Part shown: positions 27,622 to 35,254 of the stretch, piece by piece
How the letters are laid out: the number at the start of each line of letters is the position of its first letter
Position numbering within the stretch: the first letter of the stretch is position 1
Made by a program: the position numbers and the translations under genes
The notes under the pieces: generated by a model
What the model saw: the letters and a program-made list of their open reading frames with translations, nothing else
Databases searched by the model: none
What the model was told of the DNA's origin: nothing
Source of the DNA: Candidatus Poribacteria bacterium
Lineage (GTDB): Bacteria > Poribacteria > WGA-4E > GCA-2687025
Reading direction: 5' to 3'
DNA length: 64,000 nt
NCBI GenBank assembly: GCA_026004875.1
Contig: BPJZ01000006.1
Span: 78,140 to 142,139, forward strand

Positions 27622-28280
27622 GCCTCAACCTCGCGAAGCCGGTGATCGCGCCCAAGGAGAAACCGTCGGGGTCGGCTTGCTTTGGGCCGATAACCCTGAT
27701 GGGTCACGAGAAAGACGGTGATCCCCTGTTCTTGATTCCACCGTTCCAGGGTGCGTTCGACGACCTCCCGCGAGTCGGGGTCCAGCGGGGCGGTCGGTTC
27801 GTCGCAGAGCATCAGCCGGGGTTCCAGAAGCGCCGCCCGGAGCAGAGCGATCCGCTGCTGTTGACCGACCGAAAGGGTCGTGGCCGTTTCTTCTAGCTTC
27901 ACCTCAAGCAGCAGCTCGCTCAACCGGGCGCGGAGCTCCTCATCGGTCGGAGGGGTTCGGTCCCGGTTGGCTCGGAATCGAAAGGGCGTTAACAGGTTCT
28001 CCCGAACCGTTCCGGGGAACAGGACGGGAATCTGAGGGACGTAGGCGATCTGTCGGCGTAGCTGCAGAACCGGCCATTCAGGAAGAGGGCGTCCGTCTGC
28101 GGAGATCGTTCCGCTGCTTGGATCCTCTAGACGGTTGATCAGTCGGAGCATCGAGGACTTTCCCGCGCCGGAGGGGCCTTCAATGAGGGCAAATTGGCCG
28201 CTTTGGACGCGAAACGAAACCTCTTCTAAGACGACCGTCTCGCCGTATCGGAGGGAAACTCGTTCAAAAGCAATGTCCAT
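27618..28280 (-). CDS. fetA: FetA-type ABC transporter ATPase
   Basis: The protein has 220 residues. Walker A is GPSGAGKSS, the Q-loop region is YVPQIPVLFPGTV, the signature is LSVGQQQR and Walker B is RLMLCDEP. The last is followed by TAPLDP instead of the common TSALDP. The switch His lies in LVTHQ. It powers the membrane partner encoded immediately downstream. The cytoplasmic ATPase and permease form a predicted metal exporter. A 9-base gap separates it from the DUF4126 gene upstream, so all may share a transcript starting at the PFK gene. Confidence 0.93.
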   Translation of the reverse strand: MDIAFERVSLRYGETVVLEEVSFRVQSGQFALIEGPSGAGKSSMLRLINRLEDPSSGTISADGRPLPEWPVLQLRRQIAYVPQIPVLFPGTVRENLLTPFRFRANRDRTPPTDEELRARLSELLLEVKLEETATTLSVGQQQRIALLRAALLEPRLMLCDEPTAPLDPDSREVVERTLERWNQEQGITVFLVTHQGYRPKASRPRRFLLGRDHRLREVEA

Positions 28281-28289
28281 TGTCGTTGC

Positions 28290-28901
28290 TCATCGGGAAA
28301 GCAGCTGTGTGAGCGTACGTTCGGCAGCGCGCATCAGGGCGCACAGCACCCGCGGCAGCATCATTCCGATGGCCAGCCCTCCGATTCCCACGGTGACGAG
28401 CGTCTCAGTAGGCCGAAACCAGGCTAAGATGAGCAGTGCCGCAGCGGTGAGCTCTTCGCCCAAAGAAACGGCTAGGAGCCATCGCCCGTCGGGAGCCCCG
28501 GCTGCAGCAAACCGGACCGAAGCTTTGGTGCTGTGCACCAAGAACGCAACGCCTGCTCCAACCATCGCTAGCAAGAGCCGATACGTCCAGCCGAAATCGG
28601 CAAAGAGAAGCGCGCTGATTGCCGCCGCAACCAGGGGCCGAATCGGTGCATGAAGGGCGTCCCAGAGCGAACCGTAAGCGCGGGACTTCCCCACGCTCCA
28701 TTCCAGCAGCAGACCGATCAGAGCGATCCCTAGCACCGGCGGCGCAGCGAGCGCCCCGAGACGATCAGCGCCGAGCACGACCCCACCCCACCGGAGGATT
28801 AATCCGCTGCCAAAGACGACAACATAACTGTTGATCCCGATTGCAAAGACTAAACCCAGCCAGAGCGGAACCAGAGTCAAAAGCGGCAACTCTCCCTCCA
28901 T
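28290..28901 (-). CDS. DUF4126-family membrane protein
   Basis: The protein has 203 residues from ATG 28901; the longer frame would overlap the end of the PFK gene. About six membrane helices are visible. The order FAIGINSYVVVFGSGL, WSVGKSRAYGSLWDALHAPI and RPLVAAAISALLF fits DUF4126. Members are inner-membrane proteins of unknown function. Its place between a PFK gene and a metal-export pair gives no clear clue. Confidence 0.8.
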   Translation of the reverse strand: MEGELPLLTLVPLWLGLVFAIGINSYVVVFGSGLILRWGGVVLGADRLGALAAPPVLGIALIGLLLEWSVGKSRAYGSLWDALHAPIRPLVAAAISALLFADFGWTYRLLLAMVGAGVAFLVHSTKASVRFAAAGAPDGRWLLAVSLGEELTAAALLILAWFRPTETLVTVGIGGLAIGMMLPRVLCALMRAAERTLTQLLSR

Positions 28902-28906
28902 CGGGG

Positions 28907-29971
28907 TCAATCTCCCAAGCAGATCCCCATCTCGCGGGCGCAACGAATCAGCTCGCCGTCCAAGGGGACCCGTTTGATTTCGCGAATGCCGTCCTCAATA
29001 GGCCGAAAGACCATGTTCGGTGGGTCATAGGAGACCATGCAGCCAAAGGCCCCCTCCTCGATTGCTCGAACGGCCGCCGTCCCGTACTCCAGGGCCAACA
29101 CTCGGTCGTAGGCGATCGGGTGGCCGCCTCGGAGGAGATGGCCCAGCGAAAGCGCTCGCGTCTCCCGACCGGTGCGCTTTTCGATCTCCTCGGCGACGAC
29201 CGCAGCGATCCCGCCTAGTCGCACTTCGCGACCGAGCTCCTCCTTGAGGACCACCATCTGCCCCTCTTTAGGATAGGCCCCTTCGGCCACCACACAGATC
29301 GCAAAACGTCGCCCCGCTCGCCAACGGGCTTCGATCTTCTCGCATACCTTTTCGATATCGTAAGGAATCTCCGGAATCAAGATCACGTCCGCCGTTGCGG
29401 CCACACCGGCGGAAAGAGCGATCCATCCGCAGTATCGCCCCATGACTTCGACGCAGACCACCCGACGGTGCGCCTCTGCGTGGGGGTGAAGCTTGTCCAA
29501 ACACTCCGTCGCCGTCTGCACCGCCGTCTGAAAGCCGAACGTGACGTGGGTCGCGTTCACGTCGTTGTCGATCGTCTTGGGGACAGCCACCAGGGGGATC
29601 CCCATCTCGGCGAACCGCTTGGCGATCCGAAAGCTCCCATCCCCTCCCACAACGATCAGCGCATCGAAGCCCTGTTCCCAAAACTTCCGCACCACCTGCT
29701 CGGAGATGTCCACCACCCTTCCGTCTTCGGTCGGATACTCGAACGGGTTGCCTCGGTTCACCGTCCCGAGGATTGTTCCGCCTAGCGGCGTGATCCCTCG
29801 GACCATCTCGGTTGTGAGAGGACGAATGCCGCCGGGCTGAAAGAATCCGTTGTACCCCTCGCGAATGCCGTAGACGCTCCATCCCTTTCGCTCTGCGGCG
29901 TTGACAACGGCCCGGATCACGGCGTTGAGCCCCGGCGCGTCGCCGCCTCCGGTGTTGATCGCGATCTTCAT
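28907..29971 (-). CDS. pfkA: 6-phosphofructokinase
   Basis: The protein has 354 residues. The PFK motifs are NTGGGDAPGLNAVIR (residues 6-20), GGDGS (109-113), PKTIDNDV (131-138, catalytic Asp in TIDND) and the substrate motif EVMGRYCGWIAL. The enzyme phosphorylates fructose 6-phosphate in glycolysis. Gly in GGDGS favours ATP as donor, whereas Lys in PKTIDND is usual in PPi-dependent and mixed-group enzymes. The combination places it in the mixed-substrate group, most likely ATP-using. It is the first gene of a minus-strand run with DUF4126 and fetAB. Confidence 0.93.
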   Translation of the reverse strand: MKIAINTGGGDAPGLNAVIRAVVNAAERKGWSVYGIREGYNGFFQPGGIRPLTTEMVRGITPLGGTILGTVNRGNPFEYPTEDGRVVDISEQVVRKFWEQGFDALIVVGGDGSFRIAKRFAEMGIPLVAVPKTIDNDVNATHVTFGFQTAVQTATECLDKLHPHAEAHRRVVCVEVMGRYCGWIALSAGVAATADVILIPEIPYDIEKVCEKIEARWRAGRRFAICVVAEGAYPKEGQMVVLKEELGREVRLGGIAAVVAEEIEKRTGRETRALSLGHLLRGGHPIAYDRVLALEYGTAAVRAIEEGAFGCMVSYDPPNMVFRPIEDGIREIKRVPLDGELIRCAREMGICLGD

Positions 29972-30014
29972 GGGCGTGTCCCTTCCCCCAAGACAAACGG
30001 ATAGCAGTACTCTA

Positions 30015-30065
30015 CCACGTCCCCGAGACGTGGAAAATCCTCACCTCCGGCGAGGGAGGAATTTT
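30015..30065. promoter_or_regulatory. two adjacent hairpins in the PFK/LamG divergent spacer
   Basis: CCACGTC (30015-30021) and GACGTGG (30027-30033) form a perfect stem with a CCCGA loop. Immediately after, AAAATCCTC (30034-30042) and GAGGAATTTT (30056-30065) pair around an inner CCTC-CGGC-GAGG stem. The second looks like a bidirectional terminator but lies between two outward-facing genes. It may be an operator pair or a leader structure of one of the messages. Confidence 0.4.
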
Positions 30066-30143
30066 CTTGCTTCCCGTCGATCTTTAGGGTAAGTCGCTCC
30101 AACGGCTGGATGGAATCAGGAGGCGTCAGAAAAGGAGAAAACC

Positions 30144-30920
30144 ATGCGTCGAATGGGTTGCCTGCTGGGGTTGCTTGCAGTGGCGTTGGCCGGCCGCGCC
30201 GAAATTGACCCGGAAACGATCCTTGGCGTCTGGTTGTTTGACGAGGGGCGAGGCGACGTCGCCGCCGACTCTGGCCCCAACGGATTCGACGGGTTCCTTC
30301 ACGGCGCCCAATGGGTTGACGCCAAGTACAAAAAGGGCCTTGCCTTTGATGGAAACGACTGGGTGGAGGTCCCCAACGATCCAAAGCTCCAGGTCGGCCC
30401 GGAGCTGACGATGATGGCTCTCTTTTACGCCGAGGACATCGGCGATTGGCGGCAGTTGATCGCCAAGAGCGACGAGTACCTCCTCCGGATTGATCCGCCT
30501 CAGGAGGGAAACCGGATGTCGGCCTTCGTCAAGCCAGGGGGAAACTGGGAACCGCGCGCTAGCGCTAGCGTTCCTCAACTGGAGACCTGGATTCACTTTG
30601 CGGCGACCTATCAGGCCGATCCTCCCGGCGGCGTGGATCACCTGAAGGTCTTCGTTAACGGAGTCCGGTCGGGTCAGAGCACCCGTCCTGGGGCGATCGC
30701 GCCGACGAACAACCCGGTCGAGTTTGGCCGTTGGGGTGGCGGCTCCTATTTTGTGGGGATCATCGATGAGGTTGCCCTTTTTAGCGTCGCACTGGAAGAG
30801 GAGGACCTTCGACTGATCGCTGAGAACGGCCTGGAGGCGGTGCTCCGGGGCGGCTTAGCGGTTCATCCTCTGGGAAAGTTGGCCGTCTCCTGGGCGGCGC
30901 TCAAGGCGTCGGCCCGTTAG
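30144..30920 (+). CDS. secreted LamG/concanavalin A-like domain protein
   Basis: The protein has 258 residues. A signal peptide (about 1-19) is followed by a single LamG-like jelly-roll domain. The markers are LGVWLFDEGRGDVAADSGPN, GLAFDGNDWVEVP, LETWIHFAATYQ, LKVFVNGV and GIIDEVALFSVAL near the end. These domains bind glycans or proteins outside the cytoplasm and are often attached to enzymes. Here the domain stands alone. AAAAGGAG lies just before ATG 30144. No partner gene is obvious. Confidence 0.87.
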   Translation: MRRMGCLLGLLAVALAGRAEIDPETILGVWLFDEGRGDVAADSGPNGFDGFLHGAQWVDAKYKKGLAFDGNDWVEVPNDPKLQVGPELTMMALFYAEDIGDWRQLIAKSDEYLLRIDPPQEGNRMSAFVKPGGNWEPRASASVPQLETWIHFAATYQADPPGGVDHLKVFVNGVRSGQSTRPGAIAPTNNPVEFGRWGGGSYFVGIIDEVALFSVALEEEDLRLIAENGLEAVLRGGLAVHPLGKLAVSWAALKASAR

Positions 30921-31002
30921 CCTTCGGCGTGGTCCGCCGGGTGTGCCTCTCTGAGGCTTCGCGCTACAATAGGGGGGCGAACCTTCTGAGAGAGGGCCTC
31001 CG

Positions 31003-32295
31003 GTGAGCAGGAACAACCCGTTTGCCGTCGTAGACGTTGAGAAGCTGGAGCGGTGCACCCATTGCGGCTTCTGTCTGCCCACCTGTCCGACGTATGCGGA
31101 GTTGGGCCTGGAGATGGACTCTCCACGCGGGCGGATTTATCTGATCAAGGCGCTTCGGGACGGCCGACTTGAGCCGACGGAGCAGGTGACCCTCCACCTT
31201 TACCGATGCCTTGAGTGTCGAGCCTGTGAGTCGGCCTGCCCCTCTGGAGTCGCCTTTGGGCCCCTGATGGAGGAGGCCCGGGACGCCTTAGAGAGCGGGA
31301 CCCGCCGCGCTCGTTGGCAACGACTCCTCGCCGACCTTGTCTTCCAGCGAATTCTTCCCTACCCGAGCGTGGTCAACCGGTTGGTCGGCCTAATGAGCTG
31401 GTACCAGCGGCTAGGGGGCTCCTTGCTGGTGCAAAGGACGCCGGCAGGACGACTGTTGGGTCGGCGCCTCCGCTCGATGGAGGCGTTGCTCCCAGCGATC
31501 CCTTCCAGGAAGCTGCGGCGGCCGCTTCCCCGCGTCACGCCGGCCTTGGGAGAGCGCCGATACCGGGTCGGATTCCTCTCCGGTTGTCTGATGCATCCGC
31601 TGTTTGCTCCCATCAATCGGGCAACCGTCCGCGTGCTGGCACAAAACGGCTGTGAGGTGATCACGCCGCCGGAACAGCTCTGCTGTGGGGCGCTCCACGT
31701 CCACAACGGGCGACGTGAGGAGGGCCGACAGCTGGCCCGCCATAACCTTCAGGTCTTCCTCCAAGAGGAGGTGGACGCTATCGTCACCAACTCCGCCGGA
31801 TGCGGGGCCACCCTCAAGGAGTACCATCACCTTTTGGATGAAGAACGGGCCGAGACCTTTGCGAAGAAGGTTCGGGACGTCTCGGAATGGCTTGTGGAGA
31901 TCGGCTTTCAGCCTCCAGAGCGACCGATTCCCCTTCGGGTCGCCTACGATGATCCTTGCCATTTGCTCCACGGCCAACGGATTGCCTCGCAGCCGCGCAA
32001 ACTGCTCACTTCGATCCCGGAGCTCCAGTTGATCCCTCTCCCTGAATCGGACTGGTGCTGTGGGAGCGCGGGGATCTACAACATCGTTCAGCCGGAGATG
32101 GCCGAACGCGTCCTTCAGCGAAAGATGGAGCACGTCCGGAAGGTTCAGCCTGACGTGCTGGCAACGGCTAACCCCGGTTGTCTGCTGCAGTTGCAGGTTG
32201 GGGTCCGTCGGGCTGGCCTCCGATGCCCCGTTGTCCACGTTGTGGAGTTGCTTGATTGGGCCTATACCGGCCAGAAACCCGCTTCGCTCTCCTAA
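31003..32295 (+). CDS. glcF: glycolate oxidase iron-sulfur subunit (GlcF-like)
   Basis: The protein has 430 residues. Two 4Fe-4S ferredoxin motifs near the N-terminus (CTHCGFCLPTCP and CLECRACESACP) are followed by two CCG domains. These carry LCCGALHVHN, DDPCHLLHGQ and DWCCGSAGIYN. This is the architecture of GlcF, which passes electrons from a flavin dehydrogenase. The flavin partners GlcD/GlcE are not in the window, so the donor is unknown, and lactate or another 2-hydroxyacid is possible. The start is GTG 31003, with a TACAAT box 33 bases before it (30965-30970) but no good -35. Confidence 0.9.
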   Translation: MSRNNPFAVVDVEKLERCTHCGFCLPTCPTYAELGLEMDSPRGRIYLIKALRDGRLEPTEQVTLHLYRCLECRACESACPSGVAFGPLMEEARDALESGTRRARWQRLLADLVFQRILPYPSVVNRLVGLMSWYQRLGGSLLVQRTPAGRLLGRRLRSMEALLPAIPSRKLRRPLPRVTPALGERRYRVGFLSGCLMHPLFAPINRATVRVLAQNGCEVITPPEQLCCGALHVHNGRREEGRQLARHNLQVFLQEEVDAIVTNSAGCGATLKEYHHLLDEERAETFAKKVRDVSEWLVEIGFQPPERPIPLRVAYDDPCHLLHGQRIASQPRKLLTSIPELQLIPLPESDWCCGSAGIYNIVQPEMAERVLQRKMEHVRKVQPDVLATANPGCLLQLQVGVRRAGLRCPVVHVVELLDWAYTGQKPASLS

Positions 32296-32468
32296 AGAAC
32301 AGAGTGCACTGCTCCCTCCGCTGAATTGGGCCAAGTTGTTGGGTGTCCCACAGCTCTTGAAAGAGTGCCCTCTTCTGACTGGACGACGTGGCCAATTCGC
32401 CCCATTGGGAAATGGGGAGGAACCGATACGGGAGACGATTCTTCTCAAACGGAGCGGTGGTCCGGCCG

Positions 32469-32630
32469 ATGAGCGATTGGCTTCTCTTTTTTGCCCTCAT
32501 GGACTTCCTGGAAACAAGAAAGCGGAGGAGACAACCCAGCAGCGACGAGGACCCCGACGGCTGCCTGGGCTGTTTCGGTTGCTTGTTTTGTTTGCTCCTT
32601 CTCGCTTTGTGTTGGTTCTTTTCCTGCTAA
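32469..32630 (+). CDS. possible small Cys-rich membrane protein
   Basis: This is a 53-residue frame in the 497-base gap between glcF and the next lipoprotein gene. It begins MSDWLLFFALMDFLE, has a basic and acidic middle (TRKRRRQPSSDEDPDG), and ends in a membrane-like segment with five cysteines (CLGCFGCLFCLLLLALC). A longer frame starts at 32388. The ribosome site is weak (GGTGG, 8 bases before). The ordered layout is protein-like, but there is no family match I know. The rest of the gap shows nothing I can name. Confidence 0.3.
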   Translation: MSDWLLFFALMDFLETRKRRRQPSSDEDPDGCLGCFGCLFCLLLLALCWFFSC

Positions 32631-32792
32631 GTTGGACGCTGAGCGAACCTGTGGGACGGCTCCGAAGGCGGCAGGCCGGCGAGGGGGACTGCTTGGAAAA
32701 ACGACGCCCTTTGCAGGTGATACTATTGTAGGGACGCAGGACCGTGTGGAAGGTTCTCCTGGAAACCGGTTCTCGGAGACAGGGAGTTCGCT

Positions 32793-33110
32793 ATGCGCTG
32801 GAAGTGGGTTGCGCTGGGCCTATTGCTGCTGCTCTTTTGGCAGTGTGGCGAAGACACCGATCAGAATGGAAATGCACAGTCGCCAGGCACGACGGCAAGC
32901 GTGGAGGTCTACGAGTTTCGGACGCCGGACGAGCTCCGGGCGTTCCGATTTCCAACGGACGTCAAAGGGGCGATCGGCTTTCGGCTGACCCGGATCGAAA
33001 AGCAGTTGGAGCCGTTTCGGGTGACGCCGATCTCCGTCGAAGACGGACGGCACGATCTGGACGATGATTTTGTGAACACCGAGTTGATCCGAATCCTCGT
33101 CTTCCGGTGA
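32793..33110 (+). CDS. small lipoprotein of unknown function
   Basis: The protein has 105 residues. A lipoprotein signal ends at LLFWQC (Cys18). A short polar linker is followed by a small domain (VYEFRTPDELRAFRF onward) that I do not recognise. GGGAG lies a few bases before ATG 32793. It ends 6 bases before tsaD and may be the first gene of that + strand run. Confidence 0.65.
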   Translation: MRWKWVALGLLLLLFWQCGEDTDQNGNAQSPGTTASVEVYEFRTPDELRAFRFPTDVKGAIGFRLTRIEKQLEPFRVTPISVEDGRHDLDDDFVNTELIRILVFR

Positions 33111-33116
33111 AGGGTG

Positions 33117-34133
33117 ATGGCAAATCGTTCTTCGGCGTTAGTGCTGGGGATTGATACCTCCTGCGATGAGACCTCGGCGGCAGTAGTCGCCGGAGGACAA
33201 GAGGTGCTCTCGAACGTGGTCTCCTCCCAGGTACCGCTGCACGAGCGCTTTGGAGGGATCGTTCCAGAGATCGCAGCCCGCCGACACGCGGAGATCATCA
33301 CGCGAATTATAGACCGGGCTCTGCGGGAGGCGAACGTCGAGCTTTCTGACTTGGACGCGATAGCGGTCACCAACCGGCCTGGGCTGATCGGGGCGCTGTT
33401 GGTCGGTGTCGAGGCGGCTAAAGCGTTGGCCTTTGTGGCCCAAAAGCCCTTAGTTCCTGTCCACCATATCGAAGGGCATATTCTGGCGCCGTCGCTGGCA
33501 CATCCGGTGCCCTTTCCTCACGTCTGCCTAACCGTTGCAGGGGGCCATACGCTGTTGGTGCTCGTCCGGGAGGGGTGGAAGATGGAGGTGCTGGGTAGTA
33601 CCCTGGACGACGCCGTCGGGGAGGCCTACGACAAGGTGGCAAAGCTCCTCGGGCTGGGGTTTCCGGGCGGACCGGTGATCGATCGGCTAGCGAACGAGTG
33701 GGAGGGCGAGCCGGTCGAGTTCCCTCGACCGATGGTCCAAGCGGACAATTACGACTTCAGCTTTGCCGGTTTAAAGACCGCCGTTCGGTACTATCTCGAG
33801 CGGAACGCGGACAACTACGCCGTGGGGGCCGTTGCGGCGGGGTTTCAGATCGCTGCGGTCGAGACGTTGCTGGCCAAGACCTTTCGGGCGGCGGAGGCGT
33901 TTCGGGTCCAAGCGGTGACGGTTACCGGAGGGGTTTCGGCAAACCGGTACCTCCGTCGTCGGGTGGCCGAGGAGGCCCAAAAGCGCGGGATGGAGGCCTT
34001 TGTGCCGCCACTTTCGCTTTGCACGGACAACGGAGCGATGATCGCCGCCGTCGGCTACCGGCGCTGGCTTCGGGGCGAGCTTGCCGACTGGACGCTCACA
34101 GCGAGCCCCTCAGCGCCGATCGAGGGGTTCTAA
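33117..34133 (+). CDS. tsaD: tRNA N6-adenosine threonylcarbamoyltransferase TsaD
   Basis: The protein has 338 residues from ATG 33117 (GTG 33114 adds one residue). The family motifs are GIDTSCDETSAAVV at the N-terminus, the metal-binding HHIEGH (about 117-122), then CLTVAGGHTLLVLV, FSFAGLKTAV and VTGGVSANRYLR. TsaD transfers the threonylcarbamoyl group to A37 of ANN-decoding tRNAs. TsaC, which makes the carbamoyl donor, is encoded 2 bases downstream, so the pair forms a t6A unit. The protein is full length and shows no odd residue. Confidence 0.97.
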   Translation: MANRSSALVLGIDTSCDETSAAVVAGGQEVLSNVVSSQVPLHERFGGIVPEIAARRHAEIITRIIDRALREANVELSDLDAIAVTNRPGLIGALLVGVEAAKALAFVAQKPLVPVHHIEGHILAPSLAHPVPFPHVCLTVAGGHTLLVLVREGWKMEVLGSTLDDAVGEAYDKVAKLLGLGFPGGPVIDRLANEWEGEPVEFPRPMVQADNYDFSFAGLKTAVRYYLERNADNYAVGAVAAGFQIAAVETLLAKTFRAAEAFRVQAVTVTGGVSANRYLRRRVAEEAQKRGMEAFVPPLSLCTDNGAMIAAVGYRRWLRGELADWTLTASPSAPIEGF

Positions 34134-34135
34134 GG

Positions 34136-34778
34136 ATGGCCCGGATCGTTTCGTTCCTGGAAGGCTTCTCGGAGGCTCTAGGGCTGCTACGCGCTGGTCA
34201 GGTGATCGCTTTTCCGACCGATACGGTCTACGGGATCGGCGGACGGGCCGACGATCCGGAGGCCGTCGAGGCGCTTTATCGGGCGAAGGGTCGGGATTGG
34301 GACAAGCCGATCCCGCTGCTCCTGGGCGATGGGAGCGTCTTAGAGCGGTTGGCGGAGGTTCCGCCGGAGGCTTTGGCTTTGGCAGAAGCCTTCTGGCCTG
34401 GAGCGCTGACGATCGTCGTTCCGCTTCGAGGGGCCTTGCCGACGCGCCTAACCGGCGGCCGGCGCACGGTAGGGGTACGCGTTCCGGACCACGAGCCGTT
34501 GCGACGGCTCTTGGAGGCCTGCGGGGGGGTACCTGGCCGTCACCAGCGCGAATCGATCCGGGGACGTTCCTGCGACCACCGCCCAGGAGGTTTTCGATCA
34601 GTTGGGGGAGCGGGTGGCTCTGATCTTGGACGGTGGGGCGACCCCAGGGCCGATCCCCTCTTCGGTGGTGGACGTCAGCGGGGAGGTCCCACGGCTGCTC
34701 CGCGAGGGCCGTATCGACCGAGAGCGGCTCCGCAGCGTCGTACCTACCCTGGAGCTGGCAGAGGAGAACCTTTCCTGA
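34136..34778 (+). CDS. tsaC: L-threonylcarbamoyladenylate synthase TsaC/Sua5, single frameshift
   Basis: The first 130 residues carry the YrdC core: GQVIAFPTDTVYGIGG, then YRAKGRDWDKPIPLLL and the conserved region around PGALTIVVPLR. At a run of seven G (34523-34529) the frame changes. Beyond it the next frame gives YLAVTSANRSGDVPATTAQ and an ordinary C-terminus ending at 34778. Deleting one G yields an intact 213-residue protein. The enzyme makes threonylcarbamoyl-AMP from Thr, bicarbonate and ATP for t6A synthesis. Because t6A is essential or nearly so in most bacteria and tsaD next door is intact, a sequence error is more likely than gene loss. Confidence 0.88.
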
Positions 34779-34792
34779 GAGGAGAACGTTCC

Positions 34793-35254
34793 ATGCGCAT
34801 CGCTGTCGGGAGCGATCACGCCGCGTTTGAGCTCAAAGAGGCCATCGAGGCGCACCTGAAGGATCAGGGCCATGAGGTGGTAGATGTAGGCACCCACTCC
34901 CTGGAGTCCACCGACTACCCGAGCTACGGCGAGGCGGTCGGAAAGCTAGTGGCCTCCGGCCAGGTGGAGCGCGGGATCGTCTGCTGCGGGACCGGGGTGG
35001 GCATCTCGATTGCCGCCAACAAGGTTCCCGGCGTTCGGGCCGCGGTCTGCTGGAACACCGAGGTAGCCCGACTAACCCGCCTGCATAACGACGCGAACGT
35101 GTTGGCGTTGGCCGGGCGGTTCATCGCCGTTCCCCACGCTCTGATGATCGTAGACGCTTGGCTCCAGACCGAGTTTGAGGGGGGACGGCACGCCCGGCGA
35201 GTCAGCCTGATTGCCGAGATCGAAGCGCGCCACCAGCCCAAGGCCGATGGTTAA
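34793..35254 (+). CDS. rpiB: ribose-5-phosphate isomerase B
   Basis: The protein has 153 residues. RpiB/LacAB motifs are RIAVGSDHAAFELKEAI at the N-terminus, the catalytic Cys region GIVCCGTGVGISIAANK and the RAAVCWNTEVARLTRLHNDAN segment. It interconverts ribose 5-phosphate and ribulose 5-phosphate in the pentose phosphate pathway. AGAGGAGAA lies before ATG 34793. An open frame that seems to join it to the tsaC region is only a result of the frameshift upstream. Confidence 0.96.
   Translation: MRIAVGSDHAAFELKEAIEAHLKDQGHEVVDVGTHSLESTDYPSYGEAVGKLVASGQVERGIVCCGTGVGISIAANKVPGVRAAVCWNTEVARLTRLHNDANVLALAGRFIAVPHALMIVDAWLQTEFEGGRHARRVSLIAEIEARHQPKADG

Noticed and set aside
30034..30065. Intrinsic terminator
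   Set aside because: No gene ends toward it; both neighbours point away. It is kept as a possible regulatory hairpin instead.
34523..34529. Programmed ribosomal frameshift in tsaC
   Set aside because: Other genes in the window break in the same way at unrelated runs, no stimulatory structure is evident, and tsaC is not known to use frameshifting.
33698..35254. Long open frame of 518 codons spanning the end of tsaD to rpiB
   Set aside because: It is an out-of-frame part of tsaD, then real tsaC up to the G7 break, then tsaC out of frame, then real rpiB. It is not one protein.
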